Positions 8,664 through 17,891 of a stretch of 64,000 bases of DNA are shown piece after piece (within the stretch, counting starts at the first letter, position 1; each line of letters starts with the position of its first letter). A program made the position numbers and the translations under genes. Below the pieces are notes generated by a model. That model was not told the origin of the DNA. It worked only from the letters and a program-made list of their open reading frames with translations, and made no database searches. Origin of the DNA: Chitinophaga japonensis (GTDB taxonomy: Bacteria; Bacteroidota; Bacteroidia; Chitinophagales; Chitinophagaceae); the NCBI RefSeq assembly GCF_007830125.1, contig NZ_VLLG01000002.1, positions 878,985 to 942,984 on the forward strand. Direction: 5' to 3'.

Positions 8664-9419
8664 ATGTACAAAAAACTATACACTTCTTTCACCGAAAGAA
8701 AAGCAAAAGGTACAAAGTCGTTTGCAGTCCTGATTGATCCGGATAAGGTCACCCCTGCCGGGATCACCGACCTTGCCGCCAAGTGCGCTGCTGCAAAGGT
8801 AGACTATATATTCCTGGGCGGAAGTCTGGTTATTACCCAACACCTCGATGAATGCGTGCAGCGGCTGAAGGCCAGTTGCAATATTCCCGTGGTATTGTTC
8901 CCGGGCAGCCCCACCCAGGTATCCCGGTATGCGGATGCCCTGCTTTACCTTTCCGTCATATCCGGCCGGAACCCGGAGCTGCTGATCGGCCAGCATGTAG
9001 TATCTGCAGCGGCTGTAAAGCGCAGCGGGCTGGAAGTGATCCCTACCGGGTATATGGTGATTGACGGCGGCGCCCCTACCACGGTGTCCTATATTAGTAA
9101 TACGACTCCCATTCCTTCCGATAAAGACGATATTGCCATGTGCACCGCCATGGCCGGTGAAATGCTGGGCCTGAAACTGGTGTATATGGATGCCGGCAGC
9201 GGCGCCCGCGAGCCCATTACGGAAACCATGATCAACCGGGTGGCCAGCCAGGTAAGTGTGCCCATTATTGTGGGCGGCGGCATACGCGATGCGGAAAAGG
9301 CCTACCTGGATTGCAAGGCCGGCGCAGATGTGATCGTGGTGGGCAATGCCATCGAGAAGGACATTTCCCTGATAAAAGAGATTGCAGACGCGGTGCACTC
9401 CGCACCGGTGAAAATATAG
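8664..9419 (+). CDS. Geranylgeranylglyceryl phosphate synthase family protein
   Basis: 251 residues, a TIM-barrel prenyltransferase of the GGGPS/PcrB family. Conserved words: FAVLIDPDK near residue 20, FLGGSLV near 52, VLFPGSP near 77, IPTGYMVIDGG near 125, YMDAGSGA near 173, and the phosphate-binding VGGGIRDAEKA near 211. Archaeal members join geranylgeranyl diphosphate to glycerol-1-phosphate. Bacteroidota have group II homologues with this activity, whose lipid product is not settled. The isoprenoid precursor gene dxs lies 2 kb downstream, a plausible functional link but not one operon. A convergent two-component pair follows. Confidence 0.85.
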   Translation: MYKKLYTSFTERKAKGTKSFAVLIDPDKVTPAGITDLAAKCAAAKVDYIFLGGSLVITQHLDECVQRLKASCNIPVVLFPGSPTQVSRYADALLYLSVISGRNPELLIGQHVVSAAAVKRSGLEVIPTGYMVIDGGAPTTVSYISNTTPIPSDKDDIAMCTAMAGEMLGLKLVYMDAGSGAREPITETMINRVASQVSVPIIVGGGIRDAEKAYLDCKAGADVIVVGNAIEKDISLIKEIADAVHSAPVKI

Positions 9420-9498
9420 CTATCAGCTATTAGCGCTTAGCTGTTAGCGAAGGCGTGAAAATTATTCACTTTCGATCGCTGACAGCCAAACGCTAACT
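9420..9498. repeat. Word-type imperfect inverted repeat
   Basis: Words such as AGCTATTAGCGCTTAGCTG on the left and CGCTGACAGCCAAACGCTA on the right form a long imperfect stem between the convergent GGGP synthase and response regulator genes. It probably acts as a bidirectional terminator. Confidence 0.45.
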
Positions 9499-9503
9499 GC
9501 TCT

Positions 9504-10232
9504 TCAGAGGCTCATCATTTCCTTGAACTTTACGGCCTGCCGGCGGCTCACCTCTATTTTCTCCCCGCCGCGCATTTCCAGCAATAGCCCGCCGTTAAAG
9601 TAGGTATCTATCTTTTCTATCATGCGCAGGTTCACGATATGCTTGCGGTTAGCCCGGAAAAAGGTCCGCTCGTCCAGCCGCTCTTCCAGCGCATTTAATG
9701 ACTTCAGTATCAAGGGTTTGTTATTCTCAAAGTATACCCTGGCATAGTTGCCCACGCTTTCAAACAGCCGTATTTCCTGCAGCTTTACGAACCAGCAGCG
9801 GTCCCCGTCCTTTACAAACACCTGGTCGTGCTCGGACAGGATGGTGCGCATGCCGCCCGCAGCCGCCTGCCGCTCTTTCTCTTCCTGCTGGTGCAGCTTG
9901 TGAATAGCGTCTGCCAGGCGCTTGGGCTCTATGGGCTTCAGCAGGTAGTCCAGCGCATTGTACTCAAACGCCTTGAGGGCATGCTCATCGTATGCCGTGG
10001 TAAATATCACCTGGGGCGTTCTTTCCAGTTCGGCCAGCAGGTCAAATCCTGTTTTGTCAGGCATTTGGATGTCCAGGAACAGCAGGTCAGGGTGCAGCGT
10101 TTCTATCTTTTCCAACCCGTCTTTAGCGTTCACTGCTTCCCCTACTACCACTATTTCGGGATGATCGGCCAGCAATTTCTTTAGCTCGCTCCTGGCCAGG
10201 CGCTCATCGTCAATTATTAACGCTTTTTTCAT
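9504..10232 (-). CDS. LytTR-family response regulator
   Basis: 242 residues. An N-terminal receiver domain (1-120) has acidic residues D8, D9 and phospho-acceptor D54 (LFLDIQMPDKTGFDLL), then FTTAYDEHALKAF and the conserved lysine in LLKPIEP. The C-terminal LytTR DNA-binding domain (about 140-242) has FFRANRKHIVNLRMI. Such regulators bind direct repeats and are phosphorylated by LytS-type kinases. The kinase gene lies 29 bases upstream on the same strand, so they form one unit. Target genes cannot be told from the window. Confidence 0.9.
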   Translation of the reverse strand: MKKALIIDDERLARSELKKLLADHPEIVVVGEAVNAKDGLEKIETLHPDLLFLDIQMPDKTGFDLLAELERTPQVIFTTAYDEHALKAFEYNALDYLLKPIEPKRLADAIHKLHQQEEKERQAAAGGMRTILSEHDQVFVKDGDRCWFVKLQEIRLFESVGNYARVYFENNKPLILKSLNALEERLDERTFFRANRKHIVNLRMIEKIDTYFNGGLLLEMRGGEKIEVSRRQAVKFKEMMSL

Positions 10233-10261
10233 CTGTTACTAATTAATTTGGTTGATGACTC

Positions 10262-11299
10262 CTATATCAACGGCATCAGCACTTTGGCCTCTACCGTTTG
10301 TTCATTTTTGTTGTATATCTCAAAAGAGGCCCTGCTGCCAAACAGGAGGCTCAGCCGCTGCCGGGTGCTTTGCAGCCCGAAGCCCTGCCCGTCATTGTTC
10401 TCCAGTATCTGGCCGGTGTTCTCTATGGTGATCTCATGCTGCATTTGCCGCACATGGGAGCTGATGCGCACCACGCCGCCGCTCACCATCCTGGAAATGC
10501 CGTGCTTGATGGCGTTTTCCACCAGTGTTTGCAGCATTAGCGGCGGTATGGGCAACTCCAGCGTATCCGGGTCAATGTCGTATTGTACCTTCAGCCGTTC
10601 CTCAAACCGGATGTTCTCCAATGCAAGGTAATCTTTTACAATATTCAGCTCGTTTTCCAGGCTCACCGTCTCCACCTTTTCCACCTGCATGGAGCTGCGG
10701 AGGATGTTGGACAGCTCTGTAATGGCCGTTCTGGCCCGCTGGGGGTTCTCATCCACCAGGGCGCGTATGCTGTTCAGGGCGTTAAAAATAAAGTGGGGGT
10801 TCAACTGGGACTTAATGGTCTTCAGCTCCAGCTCCTTTACGGTGCTTTCCAGCTTCAGCTTGTCCACCTGGGTATTCCGGCTCCTGTCCACGTAATGCCA
10901 GATAAAATAAATAAGCCACCAGATGGCGGTGATCAGGCAGTTGGACAATAAATTCCTTACCACTTCCTGCCCCGAGAATACTTTACGGTGGTCCGGCTGC
11001 CGGAAAAAATTGCTGACCGCCGTGGAGCCCAGGTAGATCATCACCCCGGTGCCTACGATCAATGCAAAGAACAAGAGCACCTGCTTTTCAAAGCTGTACT
11101 GGAACCAGTTCTGACGGTTGATCACATTGCGGAGCAGGTGTGTGGACAAAAGCCCGAAGGCCATTAAAATGGTAATGTTAATGAGAAAGGAAGCTTCTAC
11201 CTTGCCACTGAAAGAGTAAGCAAAAAATACATTTATAACAAAATATGCCGACCATCCCAATATCTGGCACCACCAATATTTTGATATATGTTTAAACAT
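10262..11299 (-). CDS. LytS-like sensor histidine kinase
   Basis: 345 residues from the ATG at MFKHISKYWW; a longer frame to 11377 has no sensible extension. Four hydrophobic segments (about 11-30, 37-56, 72-92, 115-136) form a membrane sensor without an obvious periplasmic domain. The His_kinase domain (PF06580) has the phospho-acceptor H169 in SQLNPHFIFN and a C-terminal ATPase with PPLMLQTLVENAIKHG and GQGFGLQSTRQRL. It pairs with the LytTR regulator just downstream. Signal unknown. Confidence 0.9.
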   Translation of the reverse strand: MFKHISKYWWCQILGWSAYFVINVFFAYSFSGKVEASFLINITILMAFGLLSTHLLRNVINRQNWFQYSFEKQVLLFFALIVGTGVMIYLGSTAVSNFFRQPDHRKVFSGQEVVRNLLSNCLITAIWWLIYFIWHYVDRSRNTQVDKLKLESTVKELELKTIKSQLNPHFIFNALNSIRALVDENPQRARTAITELSNILRSSMQVEKVETVSLENELNIVKDYLALENIRFEERLKVQYDIDPDTLELPIPPLMLQTLVENAIKHGISRMVSGGVVRISSHVRQMQHEITIENTGQILENNDGQGFGLQSTRQRLSLLFGSRASFEIYNKNEQTVEAKVLMPLI

Positions 11300-11477
11300 C
11301 AATCTGAAATTAGTAAACTGTCGCTTTATTTCAAAAATACCATACGGCGCTACCCACCTGAAAGCAAATGTTATCAATGGCGTTAGTGCGGGGTGAAGGG
11401 CGAAAATCCACCTTCACTATTGCCTTTTTGCTTATTTTTGCTTAAGTTTAATAACAAACCCTGATCCGGACACAATT

Positions 11478-13406
11478 ATGAACATAACACCCGGTCCGCT
11501 GCTCGGCCAGATAAAATACCCCGCTGACCTGCGGAAATTCAGCAAGGAACAGCTTCACCAGGTATGCGAAGAGCTGCGCCAGTATATTATTGATGTAGTA
11601 AGTGTGCATGGCGGCCACTTCGGGGCCAGCCTGGGCGTTGTAGAGCTGACCACGGCCCTGCATTACGTGTTCAATACCCCTTACGACCAACTGGTATGGG
11701 ACGTAGGCCACCAGGCTTATGGCCATAAGATACTCACCGGCCGCCGGGAAGTGTTCCATACCAACCGGAAGTACAAAGGCATCAGCGGTTTTCCCAAACG
11801 GGACGAAAGCCCTTACGATACTTTCGGCGTAGGGCACTCCTCCACCTCCATTTCCGCCGCACTGGGCATGGCTATTGCCTCCCAGCGCAAGGGCGAGCAT
11901 GACCGGCAGCATATTGCCGTGATAGGCGACGGCGCCATGACCGCCGGTATGGCCTTTGAAGCGCTGAACCATGCAGGAGTGGCCAACGCCAACGTGCTGA
12001 TCATCCTGAACGACAACTGCATGTCCATAGATCCCAATGTGGGCGCGCTGAAAGAATATTTAACGGACATTACCACCTCTCACACCTATAACAAGCTGCG
12101 GGACGATGTATGGCACCTGCTGGGCAAGCTGCCCGTAGGCAAGCGCTTTACCCGTGAAATGGCCTCCAAGCTGGAAGCCAGCCTAAAAGGCATGGTATCC
12201 AGCTCCAGCAACATATTTGAATCCTTCAAACTGCGCTATTTCGGGCCTATTGACGGGCATAACATCATGAAGCTGGTAGATACCCTGCAGGACCTGAAAG
12301 ATATTCCGGGCCCCAAACTGCTGCATATCGTTACCACCAAAGGCAAGGGATACGCACTGGCAGAACAGGACCAGACCACCTGGCACGCGCCGGGACTATT
12401 TGACAAGATTACCGGGGAAATATTCAAGAAACCGGTCACCACGCCGCAGCCCCCCAAGTACCAGGACGTTTTCGGGCACACCATTATAGAACTGGCGGAG
12501 CAGAATGACAAGATCATGGGCATTACGCCCGCCATGCCTTCCGGCTCCTCCCTGAAGTTCATGATGGAAAAGATGCCTGACCGCGCCATAGACGTGGGCA
12601 TCTGCGAACAGCACGCCGTTACCCTCTCCGCCGGCCTGGCCACGCAGGGTATGCGGGTGTTCTGCAATATCTACTCCTCCTTCATGCAAAGGGCCTATGA
12701 CCAGGTGGTGCACGATGTAGCTATCCAGCAGCTACCCGTGATCTTCTGCCTGGACCGCGCCGGCCTGGTAGGTGATGACGGCCCTACCCATCATGGCGCT
12801 TACGATATCGCCTACATGCGCTGCATCCCCAACCTGGTGGTGAGCGCGCCCATGAACGAGGAAGAGCTGCGCAACCTGATGTACACCGCCCAGTTGCCGG
12901 ATAACCAGGCGCCTTTTGTGATCCGTTATCCGCGCGGACAAGGCGTAATGGCTGACTGGCGCCAGCCTTTCCGGGAAATAAAGATCGGCACCGGCCGGAA
13001 GATCCGCGACGGGAAGGATATCGCTATCCTCTCCATCGGGCACCCGGGCAATTTTGTGGCCGAAGCCTGCAAGGAGCTGCTGGCCGACGGCCTGCAACCG
13101 GCCCACTACGACATGCGATTTGTAAAGCCGCTGGACACGGCCATGCTGCACGAGGTATTCCAGCGTTTCAATAAAGTGATCACCGTGGAGGACGCCGCCC
13201 TGCCCGGTGGTTTTGGCAGCGCCATACTGGAATTTATGGCCATGAACGGCTACCAGGCGGAAGTAAGGATGCTGGGCATCCCCGACCGCATCATAGAACA
13301 TGGCAAACCGGAAGAGCTGCACCGCGAATGCGGCTACGATGCGCCCGCCATTGCCGCCGGCGTAAGAGCCATGCTGAAAAGCAAGATCACTGTAATCATG
13401 GAATAA
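11478..13406 (+). CDS. dxs: 1-deoxy-D-xylulose-5-phosphate synthase
   Basis: 642 residues, full length for the family. Joins pyruvate and glyceraldehyde 3-phosphate using thiamine diphosphate, the first step of the MEP isoprenoid pathway. Seen: the substrate-binding HGGHFGASLG near residue 44, WDVGHQAYGHKILTGR, the thiamine motif GDGAMTAGMAFEALNHAG near 153, the glutamate region DVGICEQHAV and the transketolase C-domain DAALPGGFGSAI. The next gene begins inside or just after the dxs stop, so the pair is cotranscribed and probably translationally coupled. Confidence 0.95.
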   Translation: MNITPGPLLGQIKYPADLRKFSKEQLHQVCEELRQYIIDVVSVHGGHFGASLGVVELTTALHYVFNTPYDQLVWDVGHQAYGHKILTGRREVFHTNRKYKGISGFPKRDESPYDTFGVGHSSTSISAALGMAIASQRKGEHDRQHIAVIGDGAMTAGMAFEALNHAGVANANVLIILNDNCMSIDPNVGALKEYLTDITTSHTYNKLRDDVWHLLGKLPVGKRFTREMASKLEASLKGMVSSSSNIFESFKLRYFGPIDGHNIMKLVDTLQDLKDIPGPKLLHIVTTKGKGYALAEQDQTTWHAPGLFDKITGEIFKKPVTTPQPPKYQDVFGHTIIELAEQNDKIMGITPAMPSGSSLKFMMEKMPDRAIDVGICEQHAVTLSAGLATQGMRVFCNIYSSFMQRAYDQVVHDVAIQQLPVIFCLDRAGLVGDDGPTHHGAYDIAYMRCIPNLVVSAPMNEEELRNLMYTAQLPDNQAPFVIRYPRGQGVMADWRQPFREIKIGTGRKIRDGKDIAILSIGHPGNFVAEACKELLADGLQPAHYDMRFVKPLDTAMLHEVFQRFNKVITVEDAALPGGFGSAILEFMAMNGYQAEVRMLGIPDRIIEHGKPEELHRECGYDAPAIAAGVRAMLKSKITVIME

Positions 13407-13419
13407 ACAAACGACCGAT

Positions 13420-14469
13420 CTGTATCTTCATTTACGCATTACCGATATAATCAGGGAAACACCGGACACTTATACGTACCGCCTGGAGAACACGGCCCAA
13501 GCCCCCGTTATCTACCAGGCCGGGCAGTTCCTGACTTTCCTAGTAGCATTGCACGGCGCTACTTATCGCCGCTCCTATTCCTTCAGCTCTACCCCCGGTA
13601 TAGATCCGTACCTTTCCGTTACCATCCGCGAAAAAGAGAACGGGGAAATATCCCGCTATATACTGCGCCACTGGCGCAAGGGCGATATTGTAACGGCCCT
13701 GCCGCCCAGCGGGCGCTTTACGCTGAACAGCAGCAGCCCGCATCGCCGCAACATTTTCCTGATGGCGGCCGGCAGCGGCATTACGCCGGTATTTTCCCTC
13801 CTGAAACATATCCTGTACCGGGAGCCCTCCGCCCGGGTAACGCTGGTATACAGTACCCCTTCCCCGGAAAGGACCATTTTCCTGGACGCCTTGCAGGCGC
13901 TGCAGGCCCGTTTCAGCTCGCAGTTGCACTGCCTGTTCCTGTTCAGCAAGGAGCCGCCGGAAGGGGCCTTTATGCTGCGCCGGCTCAGCAATGTGCTGCT
14001 GGAACCGCTGGTGCAGGAACAGCTTACCTACAACAAGGCAGACGCGCAGTTCTTCATTTGCGGCCCGCCGGACTATATGCGCATGATATTGCTCACCCTT
14101 ACCTTCATGGGCTTTACGGAAGAGCAGTTGCATAAAGAGAACTTCGTGGTAAATACCGCCATCAAGATCGAGAAGGCGGGCCGGCCGGAAGATGATGCTA
14201 TCAAGCAGGTACAGGTACGCATAGGAGACCGCACCTACCAGCTTGCAATGCCCGGCAACCGGCACATACTGGATGCCGCCCTGGAGCAGGGCATACCGCT
14301 ACCCTATAGCTGCAAGGGAGGCGTATGCGGCTCCTGCACCGCACGATGCACGAAAGGCAAAGTATGGATGGCGGTAAATGAAGTGCTGACGGACCGGGAG
14401 CTGGCCCAGGGCCTTGTGCTCACCTGTGTGGGCTACCCGGTAAGCGATCACATCGAAATAGAGCTATGA
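13420..14469 (+). CDS. FAD/NAD(P)H oxidoreductase with C-terminal 2Fe-2S domain (PaaE-like)
   Basis: About 349 residues from a CTG. The frame is open from 13396 and matches the family from LHLRITDIIRETPDTY onward, but no ATG, GTG or TTG occurs before 13549, which is inside the flavin domain. The start is therefore uncertain: CTG at 13420, another rare codon, or coupling to the dxs stop. Domains in order: FAD-binding (RRSYSFSSTP), NAD-binding (MAAGSGITPVFSLL) and plant-type ferredoxin with C298, C303, C306 and C336. Such proteins pass electrons from NAD(P)H to an oxygenase or similar partner. The partner is not encoded nearby. Link to dxs may be reducing power for the MEP iron-sulfur enzymes, which is speculation. 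Confidence 0.8.
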   Translation: MYLHLRITDIIRETPDTYTYRLENTAQAPVIYQAGQFLTFLVALHGATYRRSYSFSSTPGIDPYLSVTIREKENGEISRYILRHWRKGDIVTALPPSGRFTLNSSSPHRRNIFLMAAGSGITPVFSLLKHILYREPSARVTLVYSTPSPERTIFLDALQALQARFSSQLHCLFLFSKEPPEGAFMLRRLSNVLLEPLVQEQLTYNKADAQFFICGPPDYMRMILLTLTFMGFTEEQLHKENFVVNTAIKIEKAGRPEDDAIKQVQVRIGDRTYQLAMPGNRHILDAALEQGIPLPYSCKGGVCGSCTARCTKGKVWMAVNEVLTDRELAQGLVLTCVGYPVSDHIEIEL

Positions 14470-14578
14470 GGTTTAATAGCTGAAATTATCATAATGTACA
14501 TGTAATTATCGTACAGCCCGCAATGGCATTTTTTGCTACTTCTCCTTTTTTCCACTAAATTTTGGTTAAAATGCTGCC

Positions 14579-15397
14579 ATGCATAATGCCCCGTTCAAGC
14601 TGGCAAGTGTATGTTTTGCTGGTATTATCCTATGGTTATCCGCGCTCTACCTGGTCACCGAATACTTACCCTGGCCCCGGTGGCTTTCCTATGGTTTATT
14701 CGCCATTGTGAGCAGCGTGTTGCTGTATTATGTGCTGCGCCTGTATGCCCGTACCGGCTTTGCGGGTGAGCACGCCGAAGCCCGGGAGCTGGGCATACGT
14801 TACCAGTTGCTGTCCAAAGCCACCAGCGACGCTATTTATGACTGGGATGCGGTTAGAGATTCCGTGGTATGGAACCACGGCCTGTACACCCTGTTTGGTT
14901 ATGAGCCGCATACAGCGGCCCTGCGCCGGCAATGGTGGGAGGAAAAGCTGCACCCGGAAGACAGGGAAAGGGTACTGGCCTCCCTGCAGGAAAAGCTGGA
15001 TGGCACTGAAAATTTCTTCGAGGAGCAGTACCGCCTGCTTTGCGCCAACGGGCTGTATAAAACAGTGCTCAGCAGGGGCTATATTATCCGCAAGCACAAT
15101 ACAGCGGTACGCATGGTAGGGCTGATACAGGACATCGACCACATTATTGAGAAAAAACAGATCATCCGGCGCTTGCAGGAACAGAATGCAGGATTGCGTG
15201 AAATAGCCCGGATCAATTCACATGAGGTAAGGCGGCCCGTGGTATCCATCCTGGGCATTGCGCAACTGTTTGATAAAAGCCACCAGGACAAAGCCCTTAA
15301 CACCCGGCTCATAGAATGGCTGCAAACCAGCACTTCGGAGCTGGACGAGCTGATACACAAGCTGGAAGAAAAAGTAAGGGAGATAGAGACGAACTAA
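14579..15397 (+). CDS. PAS sensor with DHp-like helix but no ATPase domain
   Basis: 272 residues. Two membrane helices (about 8-28 and 33-55) precede a PAS_3 domain (about 75-190, with DAIYDWDAVRDSVVWNHGL and LHPEDRERV). A C-terminal helical region follows with INSHEVRRPVVSILGIAQLF, which looks like a histidine-kinase H-box. The protein stops there, without HATPase motifs. Bacteroidota carry many such PAS-DHp stubs. They could dimerise with, or be phosphorylated by, another kinase. No partner regulator is adjacent. It ends at a strong bidirectional terminator. Confidence 0.75.
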   Translation: MHNAPFKLASVCFAGIILWLSALYLVTEYLPWPRWLSYGLFAIVSSVLLYYVLRLYARTGFAGEHAEARELGIRYQLLSKATSDAIYDWDAVRDSVVWNHGLYTLFGYEPHTAALRRQWWEEKLHPEDRERVLASLQEKLDGTENFFEEQYRLLCANGLYKTVLSRGYIIRKHNTAVRMVGLIQDIDHIIEKKQIIRRLQEQNAGLREIARINSHEVRRPVVSILGIAQLFDKSHQDKALNTRLIEWLQTSTSELDELIHKLEEKVREIETN

Positions 15398-15400
15398 TAA

Positions 15401-15431
15401 GACCTGCCAGGTTTTAAAAACCTGGCAGGTC
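15401..15431. terminator. Bidirectional terminator
   Basis: An almost perfect 15-base stem (GACCTGCCAGGTTTT with its complement) with a 1-base centre lies between two convergent genes. Confidence 0.75.
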
Positions 15432-15435
15432 CCTG

Positions 15436-15807
15436 TTATTTCACAAACTGGTCAAATTCATTTTTCAGCTCTCCGTAAATTTTTTTGAAGGTCTCCATAC
15501 GATCGTACAGGGTATCGGCATCGTCCACCGGGCGGTCGTCATGCACGATGGCGAGCACGCCGTTATTCGACAGTTTTTTAGCGGATTGCTTAAGATCGTG
15601 GAACAGCTCATCCGCCACTTCCAACTGGCATATGAACTGGTTTTGAAAATGCTCTACATGGACCAGCATTTCAGGATCGGTTTTTTTGTGCGCCAATTGT
15701 TCCAACCTGCCGCGCATGTCCCGGATATCATTTCTTACGTTGTCCACTTCACTTTTCCAGGTGTTGATCTGCTGCTGCAGGTCGGAAGACTGTGTTGGAA
15801 TTTCCAT
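15436..15807 (-). CDS. Small coiled-coil hypothetical protein
   Basis: 123 residues, highly charged, with heptad-like helices over most of its length (LQQQINTWKSEVDNVRNDI and LVHVEHFQNQFICQLE). No signal peptide or membrane segment, so probably cytoplasmic. I recognise no family. It lies 111 bases downstream of the HAD phosphatase on the same strand and ends at the shared terminator. Confidence 0.6.
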   Translation of the reverse strand: MEIPTQSSDLQQQINTWKSEVDNVRNDIRDMRGRLEQLAHKKTDPEMLVHVEHFQNQFICQLEVADELFHDLKQSAKKLSNNGVLAIVHDDRPVDDADTLYDRMETFKKIYGELKNEFDQFVK

Positions 15808-15918
15808 GGTGTATTGATTTTTTTGTAGCAGTTAAATGATGACAAGAAGAATAGTGCACTCATCATTTCCGGAGCTATCTGTCAATATCCATTGTATGTT
15901 GTGAAAGCCATTCCTAAG

Positions 15919-16641
15919 TTACGATCTTTTTTGCTTTTTGCCGGCAAACCAGTCAATACCTTCCATAATGCCGCCGGCGCCGGGTACTGCCGATTGCAGC
16001 ACATGGGCATAGTCCCGTGTATACTGCAGCAGGGCTGGCTCTGCATGCCCCACTACCACGCCTTTAAATCCGGTATCGTACAACGAGCGGTCATTCATGG
16101 TATCGCCGGCTACCAGTACCTGGGCGGCCGGGTAGCCAATGTGCCGCACCAGTTGCACAAGCGTGCTACCCTTGTTGACCCCGCCTGGCAATACATCCAG
16201 GAACTTACCGGCGGACTGCAGCACATCGCAGCCCAGTTCTTCCGCGATCCGGGTTGCCACATCTATGGCGGCAGTAGCATCATAAAAAAAAGAGCAGCGC
16301 CGCTGCATGGGCACTTCCTGCAGGCGCAGGCCTGCTACCTGCTCCATGCGGGCGCGCACCAGCTCCTGCCCGGGCCATTTCTGCTCAATGGCTTCCTGTA
16401 AGGGCATTACCGGCTCCAGGGTATGCCCATGCACCACGGTGGCCCCCACATCGCAAATAATGTAATCCGGCATAGGTATCTGCGGATCGTCCAGCAGGGG
16501 CTGCACCGTGGCCAGGCCCCTGCCGGTAACAAATGCCAGGCTTATTTCCGTATGCTGCTGCAGCCAGCTATATAAGTAGGCGCGGTCTTCCGGGCTGCCG
16601 CCCAGGAAAGTGCCGTCAAGGTCTGTGGCAAGTAACATCAT
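15919..16641 (-). CDS. HAD-IIB hydrolase, sucrose-phosphatase-like
   Basis: 240 residues from MMLLATDLDG; the frame continues upstream but overlaps the MscS gene. All HAD motifs are present: ATDLDGTF (motif I, nucleophile Asp 7), FVTGRG (motif II), the lysine in GGVNKGSTLV, and VAGDTMNDRSLY (motif III). The cap and length fit the sucrose-6-phosphate phosphatase branch of HAD-IIB, which also includes mannosyl- and glucosyl-phosphoglycerate phosphatases. It starts 4 bases after the MscS stop, so the two are one transcript. A sugar-phosphate phosphatase role in osmolyte or sugar metabolism is likely; the substrate is not settled. Confidence 0.8.
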   Translation of the reverse strand: MMLLATDLDGTFLGGSPEDRAYLYSWLQQHTEISLAFVTGRGLATVQPLLDDPQIPMPDYIICDVGATVVHGHTLEPVMPLQEAIEQKWPGQELVRARMEQVAGLRLQEVPMQRRCSFFYDATAAIDVATRIAEELGCDVLQSAGKFLDVLPGGVNKGSTLVQLVRHIGYPAAQVLVAGDTMNDRSLYDTGFKGVVVGHAEPALLQYTRDYAHVLQSAVPGAGGIMEGIDWFAGKKQKRS

Positions 16642-16645
16642 GTGA

Positions 16646-17725
16646 TTATTTTGCAGCGGCTGCTTCCTTTTCCTGTTGCAATTGCTGCACGTACAAGGTT
16701 TGTGTGGGATAAGCGAACTCGATGCCTTCTTTTGCAAACGTATTGAACAATGCCAGGTTAATGGCCTGCTGGTGATCCATATACTCGTTGTAGTCGCCGG
16801 TCAGCACATAGTACACTACCTCGTACAGCAACTCAGACGGCGCCAGGCTCAGGAGATGCGCACGGTCAAACTGCAGGCCTTCCCGGCCGGTAATGATCTC
16901 CTTTACGATAACAGGGATGCGCTCCAGCTTTTCTGCCGGCGTTTGATACACCACGCGAAACTGGAACACGATACGGCGGCGCTCCATACGTTTGTAATTA
17001 TGCACGCGGGAATTGGTGAGGTCCGTATTGGAGAACACCAACTGCTCGCCGCTCAGGCTCCTGATGCGCGTGGTTTTGATACCGATATATTCTACTACGC
17101 CCATTTTGTCCTGCACAATGATAAAGTCGCCGATCTCAAACGGACGGTCAAAGAAGATCACGAAATAGCTGAAAAGATCGCCCAGTATGGTTTGCGCAGC
17201 CAGCGCAATGGCAATACCGCCGATACCCAGACCGGCAATAAAGGCCGTTACATCCACCCCCCAGTTACTTAGCAGCACCAGCCCGCCTATAACCCATACA
17301 AATGCTGTGGCGATGATCATAATGCCCCTGACCTGCTTGGTCTTCTCCTCCCCGTTCTGCTGCCTGGACATATAGCCCATGAGCATGAACTTCAGCGCGG
17401 CCACCACCGCCCTTACCAGGTAGAAGGTAATGGCAACGGAGATCAGGATATTGAACCATTTTCTAACAACCGGGACCATGTTCAGATGCCCGAATGCGAT
17501 ATATATAGCACCCACGTATAACAAGGGTATGAGGGAGCGCTCAATGCCACCGATCAGGAAATCATCTATCTTATTATCTGTCTTATCGGCCCATACTTTC
17601 ATGCGGCTTAATATGATCCGCTTCAGTATCATGATCAGCACAATGGCCAGTAACAAAATACCCAGTGCGATTACATAACTGAGCAACGTATTACCCCAAA
17701 ACTTGTATTGTAACACTTCCGGCAT
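16646..17725 (-). CDS. MscS-family mechanosensitive channel
   Basis: 359 residues. Hydrophobic segments near 12-35, 60-80, 90-112 and 135-157 precede the pore helix GLGIGGIAIALAAQTILGDL, the hallmark TM3 of MscS with its glycine-alanine packing. The cytoplasmic beta domain follows (RPFEIGDFIIVQDKMGVVEYIG). Opens under membrane tension to release solutes on osmotic downshock. Cotranscribed with the HAD phosphatase 4 bases downstream. A large-conductance channel (mscL) lies 5 kb away. Confidence 0.9.
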   Translation of the reverse strand: MPEVLQYKFWGNTLLSYVIALGILLLAIVLIMILKRIILSRMKVWADKTDNKIDDFLIGGIERSLIPLLYVGAIYIAFGHLNMVPVVRKWFNILISVAITFYLVRAVVAALKFMLMGYMSRQQNGEEKTKQVRGIMIIATAFVWVIGGLVLLSNWGVDVTAFIAGLGIGGIAIALAAQTILGDLFSYFVIFFDRPFEIGDFIIVQDKMGVVEYIGIKTTRIRSLSGEQLVFSNTDLTNSRVHNYKRMERRRIVFQFRVVYQTPAEKLERIPVIVKEIITGREGLQFDRAHLLSLAPSELLYEVVYYVLTGDYNEYMDHQQAINLALFNTFAKEGIEFAYPTQTLYVQQLQQEKEAAAAK

Positions 17726-17794
17726 GACGATATATTTTTAAACGGGTGAATAATTGCAGTGTATATATTCCACTCAGGTACAATAATAAGTATA

Positions 17795-17831
17795 CTAAAA
17801 GAAAAAGACCAGCCTTTGCGGCTGATCTTTT
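17795..17831 (-). terminator. Terminator of OsmC gene
   Basis: A 12-base stem with one mismatch (17803-17814 with 17820-17831) is followed on the minus strand by a T-rich run. It lies 60 bases after the osmC stop. Confidence 0.55.
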
Positions 17832-17891
17832 ACATAAAGCGCTTTATTTTTTTATTAACGGCCACATCTGTTTGATGTGCCGACATACGCA

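Noticed and set aside
13549..14469. TTG start at 13549 for the PaaE-like reductase
   Set aside because: It would remove the first part of the FAD domain, although family-like residues are encoded without a break from about 13423.
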